Translations under genes and position numbers: made by a program
NCBI GenBank assembly: GCA_026686845.1
Contig: JAIVEN010000014.1
Coordinates: 11,270,001 to 11,334,000 of the forward strand
DNA from: Adenanthera pavonina
Lineage: Eukaryota > Streptophyta > Magnoliopsida > Fabales > Fabaceae
Direction: 5' to 3'
DNA: 64,000 nt
The notes under the pieces: model-generated
The model's database searches: none
What the model saw: the letters and a program-made list of their open reading frames with translations, nothing else
What the model was told of the DNA's origin: nothing
Shown: positions 50,879-63,105 of the stretch, piece after piece
How positions within the stretch are numbered: the stretch's first letter is position 1
Layout of the letters: every line of letters begins with the position of its first letter

Positions 50879-52052
50879 GGTGAAATGATATTTGAAGACG
50901 AAAAGTTTAATTTAATATCAATTATGGATCCAAACATTTCAAAATTTCAGAATCAAACTAAGGTCCAAAACTGAACATAATTTGTCAATCCAAATGACCT
51001 AAACACTCTTAGTCAAGTGTCCATTAACGCTGAGATAATCTGCCCTAACTCCCACATTCTCATCCTTGACTCGGTGATACTCTGCCCTAAACTCCTTGAG
51101 ATAGAAGACAGAGGAAGGAAATCTCTGAGTGAAAAGAGAACCACGACAATCTGAAAACATCATCGTGTCGATTTGCTCGCCTCTCATCGTTGCTTTGAAC
51201 TAATTCGCATTGTCGCTCTTTGCCTGATTCGCATTGTCACTGCTCTCTGGAGAACCAAAGGTAGCTTCTATGCTTCTCTTGCTGAATCTAAGAAAGATGG
51301 AGACAATGAAGATAAAGATGAAGATAATGGTGATGGAAATGATGCAAAGAATGAAGAAGAAGATGAAGATGAAGGAGTTCAGTGTCAAATCTCTGAATAT
51401 TCGAAGTAAATACAGGATTCCGAGTGTCAAGATAAATTGTGTTCTCTATCTAGTATTTTCTTGTGGTCAGGTCCAGTTTTTGACACTCAAAACCCTGTAT
51501 TTACTTTGGATATTCAGAGATTTGACACTGAACTCCTTCATCTTCGTCTTCATCTTCTTCATTCTTTACATCATTTCCATCACCATCATCTTCATCTTCA
51601 TCTTCGTCTTCATTGTCTCCATCTTTCTCAGATTCAGCAAGAGAAGCATAGAAGCTACCTTTCGTTCTCCAGAGAGCAGCGAGTAGCAACGACCCGAATC
51701 AGGCAAAGAGTGATAATGCGAATCAAAGACACAACAACAATGCGAATTAGTTCAGAGCAACGATGGGATGACGTTTTTCGACTATCGTGGTACTCTTTTC
51801 GCTCGGAGATTTCCTTCCTCTATCCTCTGTCTCGAGGAGCTTAGGGCAGAGTATCACCGAGTCAGGGACAAGAATGTGGGAGTTAGGGCAGACTATCTCA
51901 ACATTAATGGACACTTGACTAAGGGTGTTTGAGTTATTTGGATTGATAAATTATGTTCAGTTTTGGACCTTAATCTGATTCTAAATTTTTGAAATGTTTG
52001 AATTCATAATTGGCATTAAATTAAGCTTTTGGTTTTCAAATGTCATTTCCCC
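50879..52052. mobile_element. second foldback Mutator-like element
   Basis: The element is bounded by TTTTATTTT on both sides (50870-50878 and 52053-52061), a 9-bp target duplication. Termini are inverted: GGTGAAATGATATTTGAAGA on the left and GGGGAAATGACATTTGAAAA read from the right. The left arm (50879-51430) and right arm (51480-52052) are inverted copies over nearly their whole length, around a 49-bp loop. Shared blocks include AAGGTCCAAAACTGAACATA and GAGTGTCAA next to the loop. The arms carry a mirrored acidic Asp/Glu/Asn-rich reading frame that resembles no domain I know. No transposase is present. Confidence 0.9.
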
Positions 52053-53283
52053 TTTTATTTTTAAGAAATCTAAAATGCTAAAATATATATATATATATAT
52101 AATGTTTAATAATCCACACAACTTTGCGAAGGAAGGAGGCATGCCCCTGTGACCCAATTAAGGATGACAGCGGATGTGGAATGATTATAGTACTATGATT
52201 TTCACCATCGATCTCATTTTTATTCAGTAAGTTTTAAAAGAATTTTAGTAGGGTATTTAAATATTGCATTGGCTAAATTATTAATTTCTATCAATTTTGA
52301 ATTATCTTAGCTTCTAATTTTAAAATTTAACAAGACAATTGTGTAAGGATTATTTAAATTTTTATTTTTTTAAATTCAGAAAGAACTAAAAAAAAAAAGA
52401 AGGAAAAGTATGTATGAGGTTTACTTTTTCACATCCTATTTTATCATCGTTTAGTTCCTTATTTTACTATATTTTTTGTGGGCAAATAATTTCTTCAATT
52501 TCATAACATGTAAAGATAACCTTTATTATATGCTACACTTCTGCATATAAATTAAATTAATAGGCTAAATAGTGTTAGGGGATGTTAAGGATACCACTGA
52601 CACCATACGATGTAATGTTTAGTTTAGTTTATGGCTTGTTTCGTTGCGTAGCTAGGAGGCAAGCCACAAGGGAGCTTATATTAACTGTAACATATATATT
52701 TATGTTATTTCAAAGATTCAAAATAAAAAAAAATTAATACTCTGCAAGTAATAAAAAATATTTAATTTATTTTTTAAAACATCAAATTATTAAAAATATT
52801 CTTACAAATTAAGAAAATTAAAAAGACCAGTTGTTTTAAAAAAGTTGAAACTCAATACAAAAATCCATTTATATAAAATCATAGCAAAGTTTCAAATGTA
52901 TTTTAGTTTGATAGTTTTTCGAATCTGGGTATGTTGCTTCAGTCTGTCTGTAGGCTCTGTTTGTTCTGTGTATGTCTAGACTATGTTACTTTCAGTATCT
53001 GAATATGATTTTATGGTGGTAAAAAAAAAAAGAATCGACCATTAATTAATTTATAGTTTAAAATTGATAAAATATCATATGAATATATATATATATATAT
53101 GTATGTATGTATGTAAGTATCACAATACTCATCATTTATATAATTATTTGGAATCTAGATTAGATTTAAAGTATTGTCAAATTTAAATAAGAGTAACTCT
53201 TCCAATATTTTCTTTTCCATACAAAGGTTGAGTTTACACTGTAACTTCTTTATTTTTTATGTATGAATATTATGACCAGATAA
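52053..53283. other. AT-rich intergenic DNA
   Basis: No exon is seen. A (TA)n tract followed by (TGTA)n lies at about 53085-53115. The patch 52560-52690 is less AT-rich and contains TTGCGTAGCTAGGAGG, partly similar in wording to a patch at 57700-57840; no element could be delimited. Confidence 0.5.
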
Positions 53284-55269
53284 TGTTACAAATGATATTA
53301 AATTGTTCTACATTATTTTATGATGATTGAGAAAACTTGAATATTTAATTAAATAAGTTTAAGACCTAAAATATTATAGAAATATCAAAAATGAGCTTTA
53401 AAAAAGGTAAACGGTCATTTTGCTAAAGATAAGAGCAAAATGGTCATTTTATAATAAAAGAGAGAGAAAATAATATTCTAATACTCCGATATAGGCTAAA
53501 AGTATAAATAATACTGGATATGTGGGTTCAAAAAGGAAAAAATACAAGTCTGGTAAAATGTGAGTCCCACGTGAATAGTTAATACCAAGGGAGATGAATA
53601 ATGAAAAGTAAGCAAGACTGTGGACCTCATATGAAAAAGCAAAAAGGAAAAGGCAATGGATCCAACAGACAAAGTAAAATGATAATGATACAAGATATAA
53701 AGGAAAATCCAAGGAAATGTACACAAACCAAATCCAAATAGATCTGATAAAGTAATAAAAGTAAAAGTGCACTTTTTGACTTTTTGGTCAAAAATCATTG
53801 GACAAAAATGCCCTTCACCACTCTCTCTCACAATGGATAAAATATCTAAGGGTAAAGTAATAATGCTACATAAGATAACAGGGGATAATTTATGGCCATT
53901 AGATCAAAGTTACATCCAAAGGTCATTATCTACTCACTTTGCCTATAAATACCTAAGGCTCCTCCTTACCATTTGCTTATTTGCTCCAAAGAGAAGGCAA
54001 GGTTAGAGAGAGAAAGAGAGGGAGAGAAGGAAGGAAAGGGAGGGTAGAGGAGGTTTTCAAGAGATAAGCTTATTCTCTTAATCTCTTTTAGTATCTTTCT
54101 TCTTTCATTTAGTTTAAGATTTAATAATACTTAAGGCTTCAATCAAGTTAAGGAAGTGATGTAAAGCTAAGTGAAAATAAGGTTCAAAGAAAAGTTAGTA
54201 AAGCTTCAAGATAGTCTCTTATCCTTACTTAATGTTATTGCTTATAAATATTTTATATGCTAATAATTTGTAAATGATGCCATGTTACTGTTATGAATAC
54301 TTTTCTATGAGTGGTGGCTATTTTATGTTAAGGGCTAAGTCCCGAGATACCCATTTACTAAGCCGTTATGCTACCGAAATTTTATTAGACAATATGAAAG
54401 TTTTGATGGTTTAATGAAAATATGTTATGTTTTATATGTTTTCAAATGTTTTTATGATGACATGATGGCATATGTAAGTTGACTACTGCGATTTCTCAAT
54501 CTCACCCTATAATTAACCAATAATAGGGTCTAGTCATGGTATGGGAAAGCAAGTAGAGCATGAGGAACAATAATGATAGAACCTTGCTGAAAAACTATTT
54601 TATTTTTAGTATGTATTATCTGCTTCTAGTTGCTGTATAAATTCATACATTCCTCTAAAAATTCAGTGGCCTATATGTATGGATAGATCTGTGTCTCAGG
54701 AACAAAATGACACCGGTTTGGCTGTATTTAGATTTATATAATGATATTTATTCAAGTTTTGCTAAAACCACTCCAGTACACATTATTTTTGACATCTGAT
54801 GACATATATTGATACTCTGACCAATAGGAGTAGAATAAATGGATGAAAAAATCATGGTTACAAAGTAGACAAGTAAAACTTCCCAATGATGTTAAGTATG
54901 CATCAAATAGCTTTGCATATTAAGAGAAATGAATTTTCAAATTTAAAGTTCAAATTTCAGACAAAAATAGGGAAGCTGAAATGAACAGTAATATGTATAT
55001 AATAAATTGTATGAATTGATGCATTCATTTCCTAGTTACTTTTTTTTTTCCTAAAAATTCAAGATGTGCACGATTTTTAAACACTTAAATCATTAAGATA
55101 TGATTTTTCTATATTTAATTATAATTTTTGAAAAATAGCTACATAATGAGCTGAAAAGCTGCGAGAAACAGTTTTAAAATTTTAATTGATTTAAATTTTC
55201 TAAGATTGTTTTATTACATTAAAACTAAGCAGTTTTCATAGAAAAAGTTTTAAAATGTAAGATGTAACA
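53284..55269 (+). mobile_element. possible solo LTR (weak)
   Basis: The segment can be bounded by TGTTACA at 53284 and TGTAACA ending at 55269, which are inverted TG..CA-type ends. Inside are features common in Gypsy LTRs: ACAAAAATGCCCTTCAC near 53804, a promoter-like GCCTATAAATACC near 53940, then a purine-rich leader (54000-54060). No target duplication is visible at these ends, so the boundaries, and perhaps the call, may be wrong. Confidence 0.3.
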
Positions 55270-57248
55270 CACATAATTTTATTTTTTGAAAACTGTCAAA
55301 TACCTGGTTTCCACTCTGAACTCTAAGTAATCTAAATCGAGTTACGTTGAGCCACAAATAGAGAGAAAGCTCTCCCAAAAGTGTCTTTTGTATTCATACC
55401 ATCTTAAACCAAAGATATCATATTTAAATGACTCTAATAACTTTCACTAGAACTAACACTTGTTGGTTAAGTTTACATCATTTATATATAACTATGGCAA
55501 CATTTATTTTTTAAAATATATACAAAGTAAATTAATAGCATGTGTTAAATAATGAATTGCATTGCCTTTCTTTATTTTATCTTTATTATTTTCATTTGCA
55601 TCTATTCTTTTTACTATTTAAATTTGAATTTTAAATTTTTTGTCTAAAATTTTGTTAAAATCAATATGCCCTTCAGTCAAAAAATTATATAGGGTTATTA
55701 TTATTATTTTTGGTTAACATATTGGTTATTATTTATTCCGCACAAAAGGTTAATTATCAATTATAATATTATGATTTGGAGCTCAGGATCTTCATCCAAA
55801 GGGTGTATGACCTGTCAACACTTTGGAGCCCACTTTAGATTTAGGTTAACATATTGTTTTTTTTTATTTTAAATGTTTGGGCTCATCTTTTTTGACCTTA
55901 GTGTTGGGCTGGTTCAAACAGCTTTGTAGTCACTAAATGGCCGAGGCTGTCATCCGGCATAGGGTCCAGTGGGCATTACTAAAAGCCTTTCCATAAGAAT
56001 TTGGAGCCGAATGGTGCCGCATAGAATGTTGCTTTTATTATGCTTTCAAGTAACTCTTTTTTAGGCCTTAAAAAAGAACAAATATATATATATATGGAAC
56101 AAAGGCGTTAAGGTTCAAGGATAAGCGACAGACCCAAACCCCTGACCGACACAAGCATTACAATCAGTGGAAGACAAAGGGATGGGGGATACATGTCCCT
56201 GGTGAACAGACACATCCCGCTATAAAAGTTACTAACAATCCAGTCAGCTATAGAACCCAACTAAGGCTATATTTCATTCAATGGAGGAAAGAGAAGAGGA
56301 GGAGAGAAATTTTAATGGTGAGAGGAAATAAGAGAGGAAGGAAGACAAGAGATGGAATTTAATTTTCTATTGTTTGAGTATGATGGAAGGGAAGAGGGGG
56401 GGGAGGAATTGACTCATTTTTCTTCTAAATTCCTCCTACTTATTGAATCAAATGACAATTTTTGCTTTCTTTCCCTTCCCTTTCCCCCAAATTCCTCCAA
56501 CCAAACACAATGAACATGTAATAAAGGATTTGAAGAGATGAAAAATATCCTCCACGAAAACAGAGCTCTCCCATTCAGGTCCTCGTGTCCCACTTTGAAT
56601 TGCCTGCACAAGAGGAAGACAATCTGATCCTAATATAACATGCTGTAGATGAGGTTTCAGCGCCATTTAAGCTTTCAAGTAATTCTACCATACATACAAC
56701 TACAAACATCATCTGTCCAGAAGAAAACTAACAAATAAATTGATTTGATTTGATAAATAGGATATATTTATAAAGTATGGTATTTTTTCTGGCCATTCAA
56801 TATAGAGTATGGTATAAGATCTTATTAAGCATCGAATCCTTTTTTGCATTGCATGATCGTCGACCAAACAAAAGGATTTACACTTTTCTTGCAAGCTGAA
56901 GTATAAATCGAGCCCTTCAGCTTTGTTTGAAATGGGAGAAAAATAGGAAAAGAAGAATACTAGGAAAAAAAATAAAAATGAATCTAGATAAGGAAATGTT
57001 TAAGTTTATTGTTTTCTTTCCAAATTTTCCTCTCATCAATTTTTCATACATTTCCCAAATTGCAAAACCTCATTACAGTGCTCCCTCCATTCAATCCTCT
57101 TATTTACATTAACCACCATGTATGCCTGAATCTCGACTAAAATCCTATATTTATTTATTTTTATAATTTTAGATATGTATATCTTCTTAATTGGTTTAGC
57201 TGTGAATAACTCAGAGGAAGACTAGGGGTGGGGCAGGATTTAAAAGAT
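55270..57248. other. intergenic DNA with a G/A- and C/T-rich block
   Basis: No exon is recognised. At 56270-56520 a purine-rich strand (GGAGGAAAGAGAAGAGGAGG) is followed by a pyrimidine-rich strand (CCCTTCCCTTTCCCCCAAAT) ending CCAACCAAACACAATG. This layout resembles hAT- or Harbinger-type MITEs with Py-rich ends, but no terminal repeats could be fixed. Confidence 0.45.
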
Positions 57249-57514
57249 TCTCCCTCTGATCCTTAATATAAGACTCTTTCAATCGAATCATGCAGATTAA
57301 GAATTAGAATTAAAACTAATTAACTACCTCGATTTCTCTGAATATCCCAATATTTTTTCAAAACTATCCTTATTTAATCTCTCTTTCTTTCTCTTTAGAT
57401 ACATTAAATAGTTGCATGTTTTTAAAAATGTATAATAAATACTACCTCGTATACTGTAAAAGGCCTTATATTTAGAAACAGGGTAAAAAATCCTATATAT
57501 AGGACCAGAGGTAA
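57249..57514. mobile_element. Stowaway-like MITE
   Basis: The left end reads CTCCCTCTGATCCTTAATAT and the right end, on the opposite strand, TTACCTCTGGTCCTATATAT. The element is about 265 bp, AT-rich and non-coding. It shares its order of internal blocks (AATTAACT, TTTAATCTCTCTTTCT, TTTTTAAAAATGTATAATAAATACTA) with the MITE copies in bHLH intron 5, in inverted orientation, so they belong to one family. Confidence 0.6.
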
Positions 57515-57965
57515 TATATAGGAAATCTTATTAATTAGACCATTTAACATATCACCAATCTTCATCTCCCTTTCTGAAGAATTTCTCTTCCATACAATTA
57601 TTACAATGTGATGAAAATAAAATAAAATCCATCTGATAATAAAAGTTAATTAAAGTGTTAGGAGGTGTTTGGTACATATATTAAGCTACCAATGACAAGG
57701 AATTTCCTTAGCCCCCTGAAGTTCCGCATGGTTTTGAAGGGCGTGGGTGCGTTGCGTAGTGTACCAGAGGAATAGGTTGTAGTGTTAAACTTGTGTTAAG
57801 TAGTTGATGCCTGGTTTCGTTGCCTTGCCGCATAATGATAACCACTTACTGACATTGAGAGTATCATCATCCACGTAAAGATCGACAGGCATATAACTAT
57901 AATGTCAAAAGGGCTCCCGCCATTCCAACTACCACATCTTACTCTCTACTTTGCGTTCTTTTAAT

Positions 57966-58022
57966 CTCACTCACTCTCTCTCTCTCTCTCTCTCACTCAC
58001 TCACTCACACACACACACAGAC
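57966..58022. repeat. (CT)n/(CA)n compound microsatellite
   Basis: CTCACTCACTCTCTCTCTCT passes into ACTCACTCACTCACACACAC; directly visible. Confidence 0.95.
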
Positions 58023-58302
58023 AGACAAATAGAACTTCAAGATTTTCCACTTCTCATCGAAAGGTCCCCATTACTATCCAAAGCCCAACACCACCACAAT
58101 TGGTTTCATCCCAAGTTCTACACACACACACTCCTATATCTGTTGTCTCTTGATAGAACAGGCATGGTTGTTTTGACTTTTGATTCGCATGCTGTTGGTT
58201 GAATTTTTTTTTTATTATAAATATAAATTTCTATCTTTGTAATTAAAATTTAAATAGATAATCATAAAAAAAGGTTGAAACGGCCGCCTATGTTATTTAA
58301 TG

Positions 58303-58490
58303 GAAATTTTAAATGTTACCTAAATTTAACAAAATGACTTATATTTTAAATATTAAAAAATATTACTTATAATTTGAAATATTAAATCCTATTATAAGAA
58401 TGATAAATGGAAAAAATATTAAATGTTACCTAAATTTTACAAATGACTTATATTTAAAATATTAAAAAATATTATTTATAATTTGAAATA
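58303..58490. repeat. direct duplication of about 80 bp
   Basis: The stretch from AAATGTTACCTAAATTTAAC through TTATAATTTGAAAT (from about 58310) recurs from about 58423 with small changes and is followed by AAAGGGAGTA, a MITE-like end. Probably a partial tandem duplication inside an old Stowaway-like element. Confidence 0.7.
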
Positions 58491-58499
58491 AAGGGAGTA

Positions 58500-59450
58500 T
58501 ATTTTAAAAATTCCTTGCAATGTAGATAATCTATATCTAATAACTTATATCTGCATAAAATTTATAAAATTTACATCATTTTTCTTTATGAAAAAATCAC
58601 TATTTATAAATAATAAATAATGCCTTACCTACACAAATCACGTGACAAATTCTAATTTTTAAAATTATATGAGAATCGAGAATTATAGCAAAAAAATAAA
58701 GAATTTGAGAATGCTACTTGGGCATCATATTCCAACCAAGAAATATGCTAACACGCGTAACCTGCCTATTTGGTACAGGGTATTTATGTTGATTCTAAAC
58801 AGGGGGAGGGCGTTGCTCCCCTTCCCTTGTTTGGATAGTCATTTTAAGGGGAGTTCTCCTCCACTCTCCTCAAATTAATCCTCCCAAAATTAAGAGGACA
58901 CGGCAGGGAGGGGATAGTTTCTCTAAGCTGCTTTTTTTTTAATAAAAAATATTTTTTAAAATATAAAAATTTAATAAAAAATTTTAAAAATATAAAAATA
59001 TTTATTTAAATATCTCAATATAAAAAATATTACAAATGATAGAAGTAAGTATAAAAAATTTTAGTATTAAATATAAAATATGAAAATATAATTTTATATT
59101 CAATAATAAAATTTTTTATACTCATATGATAGAAAGTTTTTTTATTTTTAATAATAAAATAATTAAATTATTATTAACTTCTCTCTTCTCTCCTCCCCTC
59201 CCAAACTAAATAATAAATTATTAAAATTCCTCTTATTCCCTTTCTTTCTTTCCCTTTTCCTTTATATCTTATTTCTCTTTTCCACTATTAAAATCAGTCA
59301 CTCCCTCCAACCAAACGTACCTAAGGTGCCATTTCTTGGACAAACGAGGGTATTTTATTGGGGGGTTTAAGGGGAAGAAGAAAAGCGAGGGTGAAAGGGT
59401 ATCTCATTTCACAAGTGCCCTGTCCTGCCCATGTATAACCGAACCCCCTT
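58500..59450. other. AT-rich and pyrimidine-rich DNA upstream of OTC
   Basis: No exon is seen. 58795-58920 (GGGGGAGGGCG... CTCCTCCACTCTCC) and 59190-59320 (CTCTCTTCTCTCCTCCCCTC... CCAACCAAACGTACC) flank an AT-rich core, suggesting a MITE-like element with Py-rich ends about 500 bp long. Ends could not be fixed. Confidence 0.4.
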
Positions 59451-59457
59451 TATAAAA
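59451..59457 (+). promoter_or_regulatory. probable TATA box of OTC
   Basis: TATAAAA lies 57 nt upstream of the OTC start codon in a region that turns from AT-rich to CT-rich, giving a leader of about 25-30 nt. Confidence 0.55.
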
Positions 59458-59507
59458 AAACGCAGCCTCTACTGTTAAGTTCAGCACTCTGTCCTGCTCA
59501 CAGTAAA

Positions 59508-62500
59508 ATGGCTGCTACTGCTACTTCATGCCACTGTGCAGTTCGATTTGACAAAGCCTCTCGATCCTCTGCATTTCCCTCTCTCTCCGGTCTGAATCTC
59601 CGTCAATGCGCACGTTTCTCTGGCACTGCCATTTCCTCTCCGTTGATTTCTCCGGCATTGCGCGTCAAAATATCTTGCCAGAGCGAGACCTCTTCCGCTG
59701 TTTCGGCTGAATCATCGGTCAATGGTAAAGATACTCTTCTTCTTTCGACTGCTTTAAGTCCATCTCAATTATTTCACTGGATGCATTGCTCGTCGAGTTC
59801 AATTGTCACTTGTTTTATGATCTGATGCAAGACTAAATCGCTTCGTGCTAGGGTTTCAGGAACTCTCTTATTTTATCTTTTAAATCTGTGTAATACTAAT
59901 TTCAACAGCTAAAACAACTTGCTAGATGTGCTGACTTACATTTATGTGTGTAGATTTTTTATTGCTGTAATATTTGTGGAAATATGTATGATAAAGGTTT
60001 GAAAGTACTAGACTAGTGCGGGAAGGGTTTAGGTTGCTGTTGAAGTTACCGTCGTTAAAGTCTGAGCTACGAGCTTGATATGAAGATACAGTACTAAATA
60101 CATTCTTGAGTGTGTCTCCCAGCGTGAGTATTTATGAACTCGTTTGGGTCTATTATATCTGTTTGTGTTAGGTTAAATCTGCTGATCAGTAGGTAAAAAC
60201 CTCATCAGGTATGGTATAGCTCACAATAGCAGTAATCTTTTCTAGTCATTTGGACTGTGGAAGTACTAACATGCTGAGTTGAGGTGATGTGGACCCAGTC
60301 CCCATCATGAGGTCGGTGTTAATCACTAAGATTTATGGTTTGGAAGGTTTCTATGTTTTGTCACCTACAGCAATCCATGAATTAACTTAATCTTTTGTAA
60401 CTAACTCTTTGGTCAATAAAACTTTCTTGCTGTTGTGAACATACAAAACAAGTATGGTTTGTGAATGTATGAAACTTTCCACATATTATAGAATTTAGAG
60501 TATGAATATTCTAATGTTTCTAATGCATTTTATTTCAATGTTTGCTATATGATTTTTTTATTTTCGTAATTTCTCAGAGTTGATGCTTGTATGTCATGCT
60601 CGGAGAAGGGCACTTGTCTTCTTTTAGAAAAAAATTTTGTTTTTGATTTTGTTACACTCTAGCAAAATAGGTCTTATGTGCTAGTTATTCAGCCAAGAAA
60701 CATTCTTAATTTGAAATCTTGATGCCTAGGATGGGACCATAGCTATATTTTCAACTCTTCGTAGAAATTAAACAGCTGTAGTGATTTAAAGGAAAACTGG
60801 CCACTAATTCCAAAGTTTTTTCTTCTGATTTTTTTTTTAAATATTGTCCTGGCTTCTGCAGAAAAAGCTGACCTGAAGGATTTTCTCCATATAAATGATT
60901 TTGATAAGGATACTATTTTGAAGATCTTAGATCGAGCCATTGAGGTGAAGGCTGTACTAAAATCAGGGGACAGGAGCTTCTTACCATTCAAGGGGAAGAC
61001 AATGGCAATGATATTTGCTAAGCCATCCATGAGAACACGGGTTTCATTTGAGACTGGATTTACGTTGTTAGGTGGGCATGCTATATATTTAGGACCTGAT
61101 GATATCCAAATGGGTAAGCGGGAGGAAACTCGTGATGTTGCTCGTGTTTTGTCTCGCTATAATGACGTAATTATGGCTCGAGTTTTTGCTCATCAGGTAT
61201 GCTAGTGAGTTATTTATATTGTTATTTTGTGTGGCTTTTGGTCTACAAGACTAGTGTTTTGTTTTCTTTTTGTTCACCTAAATTTAGTTATTACATTTTC
61301 AATTGAAAATCATAAAATCATTATATTTGGATAGTTATTTATTATATATCATGTTGAAACAAAGTGCAATGGAGGTTTCCCCTCTGTTTATTAAAGTTGA
61401 TCTGCTGCAGCTGCATCAATTTAAGCATAAGAAAATGAAGAAAGCAATTTATATAAAATTCCCTAGTCTTCTTTTTGGTGACCAGGGTAGATGGGTAGTT
61501 TGAATTGAAGTATATTCGTAAGTATTCTGCTTAGTAGTGATAATGTTATACTTATCAGGTTTTAACTGTTCTGCTGTATTAAAATACCTTTCTAAATTGT
61601 GAAAATAGTAGGTGATTAGTCCTGTTTTATTGTACACGTACAATGCTACGATTGAGATCTCTTATAGCTTGTTTTAGTTCTAAAACGGTGGAAAGAAGAA
61701 ACCAGAATAGAGATTGGAAACTAGTATTAATTACTTTTGCTTTACCTTTTTATATTTTTTATTTTATTTTTAATCAGGACATACTTGATCTGGCAAAGTA
61801 TGCAACTGTGCCAGTCATCAATGGCTTGACAGACTACAACCATCCCTGCCAGATAATGGCTGATGCCCTTACTATGATTGAGCACATTGGCCGGTTGGAA
61901 GGAACCAAGGTTAGGTTATATTGTTTGTCATTTGTCTAAGAGTTTTCTTTCCCGTAATTCTTGGTGGCAATTCTAAAGAAACTATGGTCTGATTATATTC
62001 TGCAATGCATGTTAGGTTGTCTATGTTGGAGATGGAAATAACATTGTTCACTCATGGTTGTTGCTGGCATCTGTCATACCTTTTCACTTCAATTGTGCGT
62101 GTCCAAAAGGTTTTGAACCTGATGAGAAAACAGTTGAGAAAGCAAGGAAGGCTGGAATCAGCAAAATTGAGATAACTAATGATCCTAGAGAAGCTGTTAG
62201 AGGAGCTGATGTTGTGTATTCGGATGTCTGGGCCAGCATGGGCCAAAAGGAAGAGGCTGCCTACCGCCGCCAAGTGTTTAAAGGATTTCAGGTGCATAAG
62301 ATTTTATTTTTCATGACTGTTATTTCTGAATTATGATTGGCTTTAAGTTCTATATGCACATGTCAGCTGAGTAGGATGTAGCTTTTCAGGAATAAGATGA
62401 CGATTGTATGATAGAAATATAGTTCTATTTAGATTATATAGTTTATGTTTATAGGATTCCGACCCTGTCTACTTAGATGCATAAAACACTCCGCTTATTT

Positions 62501-63105
62501 TCTTAGTTGTTGGGCCTGATGTGGCCCAGCAAGAATTTAAGAAGTATGAGAAGAAGAAAAGCTGAACCAAGGTCCATTACTAACCGGCTGAGCTGAGCTG
62601 GCAAGGGGAAAGGAAAAGACAAAAGAGCCTAACAAACTCTGATGCAGCAGAGGGATATATAGCCTGGGAGGGAGGAGAGAGAGGGTTAAGCTGATATAAA
62701 TTGGTCAAAGAAAACATAATTACTCTTTCTATAAGGATGGCTTGGCTTCTCAAAGGTTTCAAGGTCACGGAAAAATTGGATATGATGTGAGGTTTTCCAA
62801 CGCCCCCTCTTTTTTCTGCAGTGGCATAAATCGTTATTGAGCAGTTGGCTTTTAAATGCTGGGACTTGATTGAATTGTTAATTTAGCAAGAAGACTTAAT
62901 AAATTGCAATTTCATTTTACAGGTGGACCAAACTCTTATGAATTTGGCAGGCCCGAAAGCTTTTTTCATGCATTGCTTACCAGCGGAAAGAGGGGTGGAA
63001 GTAATGGATGAGGTTATTGAAGCTCCATATTCAATTGTCTTCCCACAAGCAGAGAACCGATTACATGCGCAAAATGCCATAATGCTTCATGTGCTAGGCA
63101 AGTGA
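59508..63105 (+). CDS. OTC: ornithine carbamoyltransferase, chloroplastic
   Basis: Five exons: 59508-59724, 60862-61196, 61778-61909, 62016-62291, 62923-63105, giving 380 residues, close to the 375 of Arabidopsis OTC. The first ~55 residues are rich in Ala, Ser and Arg with few acidic residues, as in a chloroplast transit peptide. The mature enzyme starts near EKADLKDFLHINDFD. The carbamoyl-phosphate site SMRTR (128-132), HPCQ (206-209), the SDVWASMGQ segment and the ornithine-binding HCLP (337-340) are all intact. The enzyme joins carbamoyl phosphate and ornithine to give citrulline in arginine synthesis. The rest of exon 1 and all junctions keep frame. Intron 4 holds a GC-richer segment that may be a foreign insertion. 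Nothing suggests loss of function. Confidence 0.97.
62508..62790 (+). mobile_element. possible LTR-like insertion in OTC intron 4 (weak)
   Basis: Starting TGTTGGGCCTGATGTGGCCC, this ~280-bp stretch is clearly less AT-rich than the rest of the intron. It has a TATA-like GGGATATATAGCC near 62653 followed by a purine-rich stretch, as in small copia LTRs. No closing terminus or target duplication was found. Confidence 0.28.

Noticed and set aside
51173..51844. Acidic and basic open frames on both strands, considered as a gene pair.
   Set aside because: They are mirror images in the two arms of a foldback transposon, so they are kept as a finding about the element, not as genes.
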